In this document: positions 16,884-18,333 of the stretch, piece after piece
How the letters are laid out: each line of letters begins with the position of its first letter
Numbering within the stretch: the first letter of the stretch is position 1
Notes under the pieces: generated by a model
The model's input: the letters and a program-made list of their open reading frames with translations, nothing else
What the model was told of the DNA's origin: nothing
Databases searched by the model: none
Origin: JAVBOV01 sp031550205
Lineage (GTDB): Bacteria; Pseudomonadota; Alphaproteobacteria; RF32; CAG-239
NCBI GenBank assembly: GCA_031550205.1
Contig: JAVBOV010000061.1
Coordinates: forward strand, 1 to 18,333
Length of the DNA: 18,333 bases
Direction: 5' to 3'
Made by a program: the position numbers and the translations under genes

Positions 16884-17679
16884 AATCAAAAAAAGTCAGA
16901 ACTCTGAGTCGCTGACAATCAGCCTTCCTTTTTGGGAAACCGTAAAAAGAAGCTATGCTTTCACTTTCAGCTCAATGGACGTTGTCTTAAAAATATGTTC
17001 TTTCTGGGCAATCATTTTTGTTTATGAAGCTCTCATGGGCTTCCCTTATATGTGCAACCTTTCGCCTTCCGGCTGCACAACCGCAAAAGAGCAGGTTTCG
17101 CTCGTTTTTGTCTCTCTGGCCTCAATCTCCATCTTCATCGCTTTTTGCCGCTACATAATCTTTAAAAAAGAGCCTAAGTTTTTTCAAGTGTCTTTCGGCA
17201 AAAGAGAGTTTGTTTATATCGGTTATTGCCTTCTTTTGGTGCTGATTCTTTTGGTTCCTGCCGTTTTAGGTATGCTGGGCATAGTTTTTGCTGCCAAAAT
17301 GTTGTCTTTAAACGAAAATGTGGTGCCTCTGCTGGCTTTGGCGGCTTTCTTGGTTTTGGCGGTTTTTGCTTCACGCCTGTCTTTAATCTTTCCGGCCATT
17401 GCTGCCGATGATAAGGAAATTCGTTTCAAAAAATCTTGGGAACTCACCCAAGGCAATGCCTTAAAGATTTTCTTCGGGCAGATTCTCATGGTGCTTCCCG
17501 TATACGTCTTCTTTGCAATTTTGGCGGTGGCTTCCATGTCTTTAGGCTTCAGCGGCTATCTCATTGCGGCGGTTTTTGTTTTGTTGTCTTTGGCTGTGGG
17601 GTTCTTTTCATCTTGCTTAATGGGCTCTTATTACAGCCATATATATCAATATTTTACATACTTTTATAAAAAGAAATAA
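16876..17679 (+). CDS. Polytopic membrane protein, second of the paralogous pair
   Basis: A 267-residue membrane protein. After a polar start (MAKIKKSQNSESLTISLPFW) come about six hydrophobic segments. GFPYMCNLSPSGC in the first loop (C60, C67) and SWELTQGNALKIFFGQ near residues 190-206 match the upstream protein (GFPYACFSPSS and WRLTAGNGLKILLG), indicating tandem duplication with much divergence. ATG 16876 has GGAG at 16863-16866 and overlaps the preceding stop by 8 nt; a longer reading frame from 16732 would run over the upstream gene's end and lacks a ribosome site. A hetero-dimeric membrane complex of the two is a reasonable inference. No function is assigned. Confidence 0.75.
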   Translation: MAKIKKSQNSESLTISLPFWETVKRSYAFTFSSMDVVLKICSFWAIIFVYEALMGFPYMCNLSPSGCTTAKEQVSLVFVSLASISIFIAFCRYIIFKKEPKFFQVSFGKREFVYIGYCLLLVLILLVPAVLGMLGIVFAAKMLSLNENVVPLLALAAFLVLAVFASRLSLIFPAIAADDKEIRFKKSWELTQGNALKIFFGQILMVLPVYVFFAILAVASMSLGFSGYLIAAVFVLLSLAVGFFSSCLMGSYYSHIYQYFTYFYKKK

Positions 17680-17690
17680 GGAAAATAAAA

Positions 17691-18242
17691 ATGGTTGAAA
17701 AAAGTACTAAAGAAGTTGTTTTAAGCGTTATCAAAAACAGAAAATCTGTGCGCAGCTTCATCAAAAATCGAACCATTCCCAAGGAAGATTTTAATGACTT
17801 GCTGAAGGCCGGCATGTCCGGACCTTCCGGAAAAAATGCTCAGCCTTGGCGCTTTATTGCCATTAATGACAAAGAAACGGTTGAACAAATTGCCAAGATA
17901 ACCCCCTATGCCGAAATGCTGATTGATGCCGGCAACGCCATTGTAACCGCCGCCAACACCACGGTTGGCCCCAAAGAAATGCCTGAACTCTGGGTGCAGG
18001 ATTTAGGAGCCGCCACGGAAAACATTTTGCTGGCTGCTGAGGCCATGGGGCTGGGTGCCTGCTGGTGTCAGGTATATCCGATTGAGGCTCGCATTAACGA
18101 CCTTCGCAAGATCTTGGACATTCCGCCGCAGTTAACTCCGTTTAACATCATCTGTCTGGGCTACCCCACCGGCTTTGACATGCCGCAAGACAAATGGGAC
18201 CCCCGCAAAATCTACTGGAACAAATGGATGGCCGGTGTTTAA
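17691..18242 (+). CDS. Nitroreductase-family FMN-dependent oxidoreductase
   Basis: A 183-residue cytoplasmic flavoprotein of the nitroreductase superfamily, which uses NAD(P)H and FMN to reduce nitro groups or other acceptors. FMN-contact motifs: RKSVRSF near the start (Arg-x-Ser-x-Arg, phosphate binding), SGPSGKNAQPWRFI (about 43-56), LGAATENILLAAEAMGLGACWCQVYP (about 107-132) and the closing CLGYPTG block. Length is typical of a single-domain member. The natural substrate cannot be told from sequence. AAGGA at 17678-17682 overlaps the upstream stop and lies 8 nt before ATG 17691. It is the last gene of the dnaE-led run, and a terminator follows 5 nt after its stop. Confidence 0.9.
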   Translation: MVEKSTKEVVLSVIKNRKSVRSFIKNRTIPKEDFNDLLKAGMSGPSGKNAQPWRFIAINDKETVEQIAKITPYAEMLIDAGNAIVTAANTTVGPKEMPELWVQDLGAATENILLAAEAMGLGACWCQVYPIEARINDLRKILDIPPQLTPFNIICLGYPTGFDMPQDKWDPRKIYWNKWMAGV

Positions 18243-18247
18243 AAACA

Positions 18248-18273
18248 AAATCCCTCCAATCGGAGGGATTTTT
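18248..18273. terminator. Bidirectional intrinsic terminator
   Basis: Stem AAATCCCTCC (18248-18257) with GGAGGGATTT (18262-18271), loop AATC, then TT on the plus strand. On the minus strand the same hairpin is followed by TTTTGTTTTT. It lies between the nitroreductase and a convergent frame, so it probably serves both. Confidence 0.85.
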
Positions 18274-18279
18274 CAACAT

Positions 18280-18333
18280 TCAATAAAACTCCACTCTCAC
18301 TTTCTTTTTCATAAACCGCGCCAAATTAAAAAC
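18280..18333 (-). CDS. 3' end of a convergent gene, truncated by the window edge
   Basis: The minus strand has an open frame entering from the right edge and ending NLARFMKKKVRVEFY before TGA (18282-18280). Seven nt later comes the shared terminator hairpin with a minus-strand T-run, the expected layout of a gene's 3' end. Only 17 codons are visible, so no product can be named. Confidence 0.45.
   Translation of the reverse strand, partial: VFNLARFMKKKVRVEFY

Overview
The window looks like a chromosomal stretch of an alphaproteobacterium with a mid-range, slightly AT-leaning base composition. The clearest taxonomic signal is the cluster of ptsP (EI-Ntr), a RodZ-type HTH/membrane protein and prfA, an arrangement typical of Alphaproteobacteria. 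The many AAA/AAT/TTT codons resemble the uncultured host-associated (gut) lineages of that class, but that placement is an inference. No tRNA, rRNA, CRISPR array, insertion sequence with a transposase, or phage module was found.

Layout. Positions 1-471 are mostly non-coding. They hold a dispersed palindromic repeat, a possible minus-strand mini-gene with its own terminator, a perfect 26-bp palindrome and a good sigma70-like promoter. Positions 472-4973 form a tight plus-strand operon: an HD-domain nucleotidase of the HDDC2/YfbR type, a membrane-anchored MEMO1-AMMECR1 fusion, an M49-like zinc peptidase, a small three-helix membrane protein and a 51-residue lipoprotein. A terminator follows at 5031-5054. 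Positions 5055-5452 are a decayed stretch: the last ~35 codons of a probable SGNH/GDSL hydrolase on the minus strand, cut off by a ~170-bp inverted-repeat element, then a perfect 10-bp hairpin.

Positions 5453-6247 (minus) encode a half-length DEAD-box-like protein with only the first RecA domain and altered motifs. It diverges from an isochorismatase-family hydrolase (6315-6869). Two small unknown genes without visible Shine-Dalgarno sequences (6941-7373) end at a strong terminator. Repeat-rich non-coding DNA follows, then a stand-alone mannose-6-phosphate isomerase-type cupin on the minus strand (7600-7962), divergent from ptsP.

Positions 8047-12495 carry ptsP, rodZ and prfA in close succession. 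A 7-bp tandem repeat and an SD-less start introduce dnaE (12560-16042). Two paralogous polytopic membrane proteins and a nitroreductase follow in near-continuous order, up to a bidirectional terminator at 18248-18273. Beyond it lies the 3' end of a convergent minus-strand gene.

Most of the right half is housekeeping: nitrogen-PTS signalling, cell shape, translation termination and replication. The left operon is the most interesting part, because it joins an uncharacterised AMMECR1/MEMO protein with a nucleotidase, a peptidase and envelope proteins. The half-helicase is the other prime candidate for new biology.
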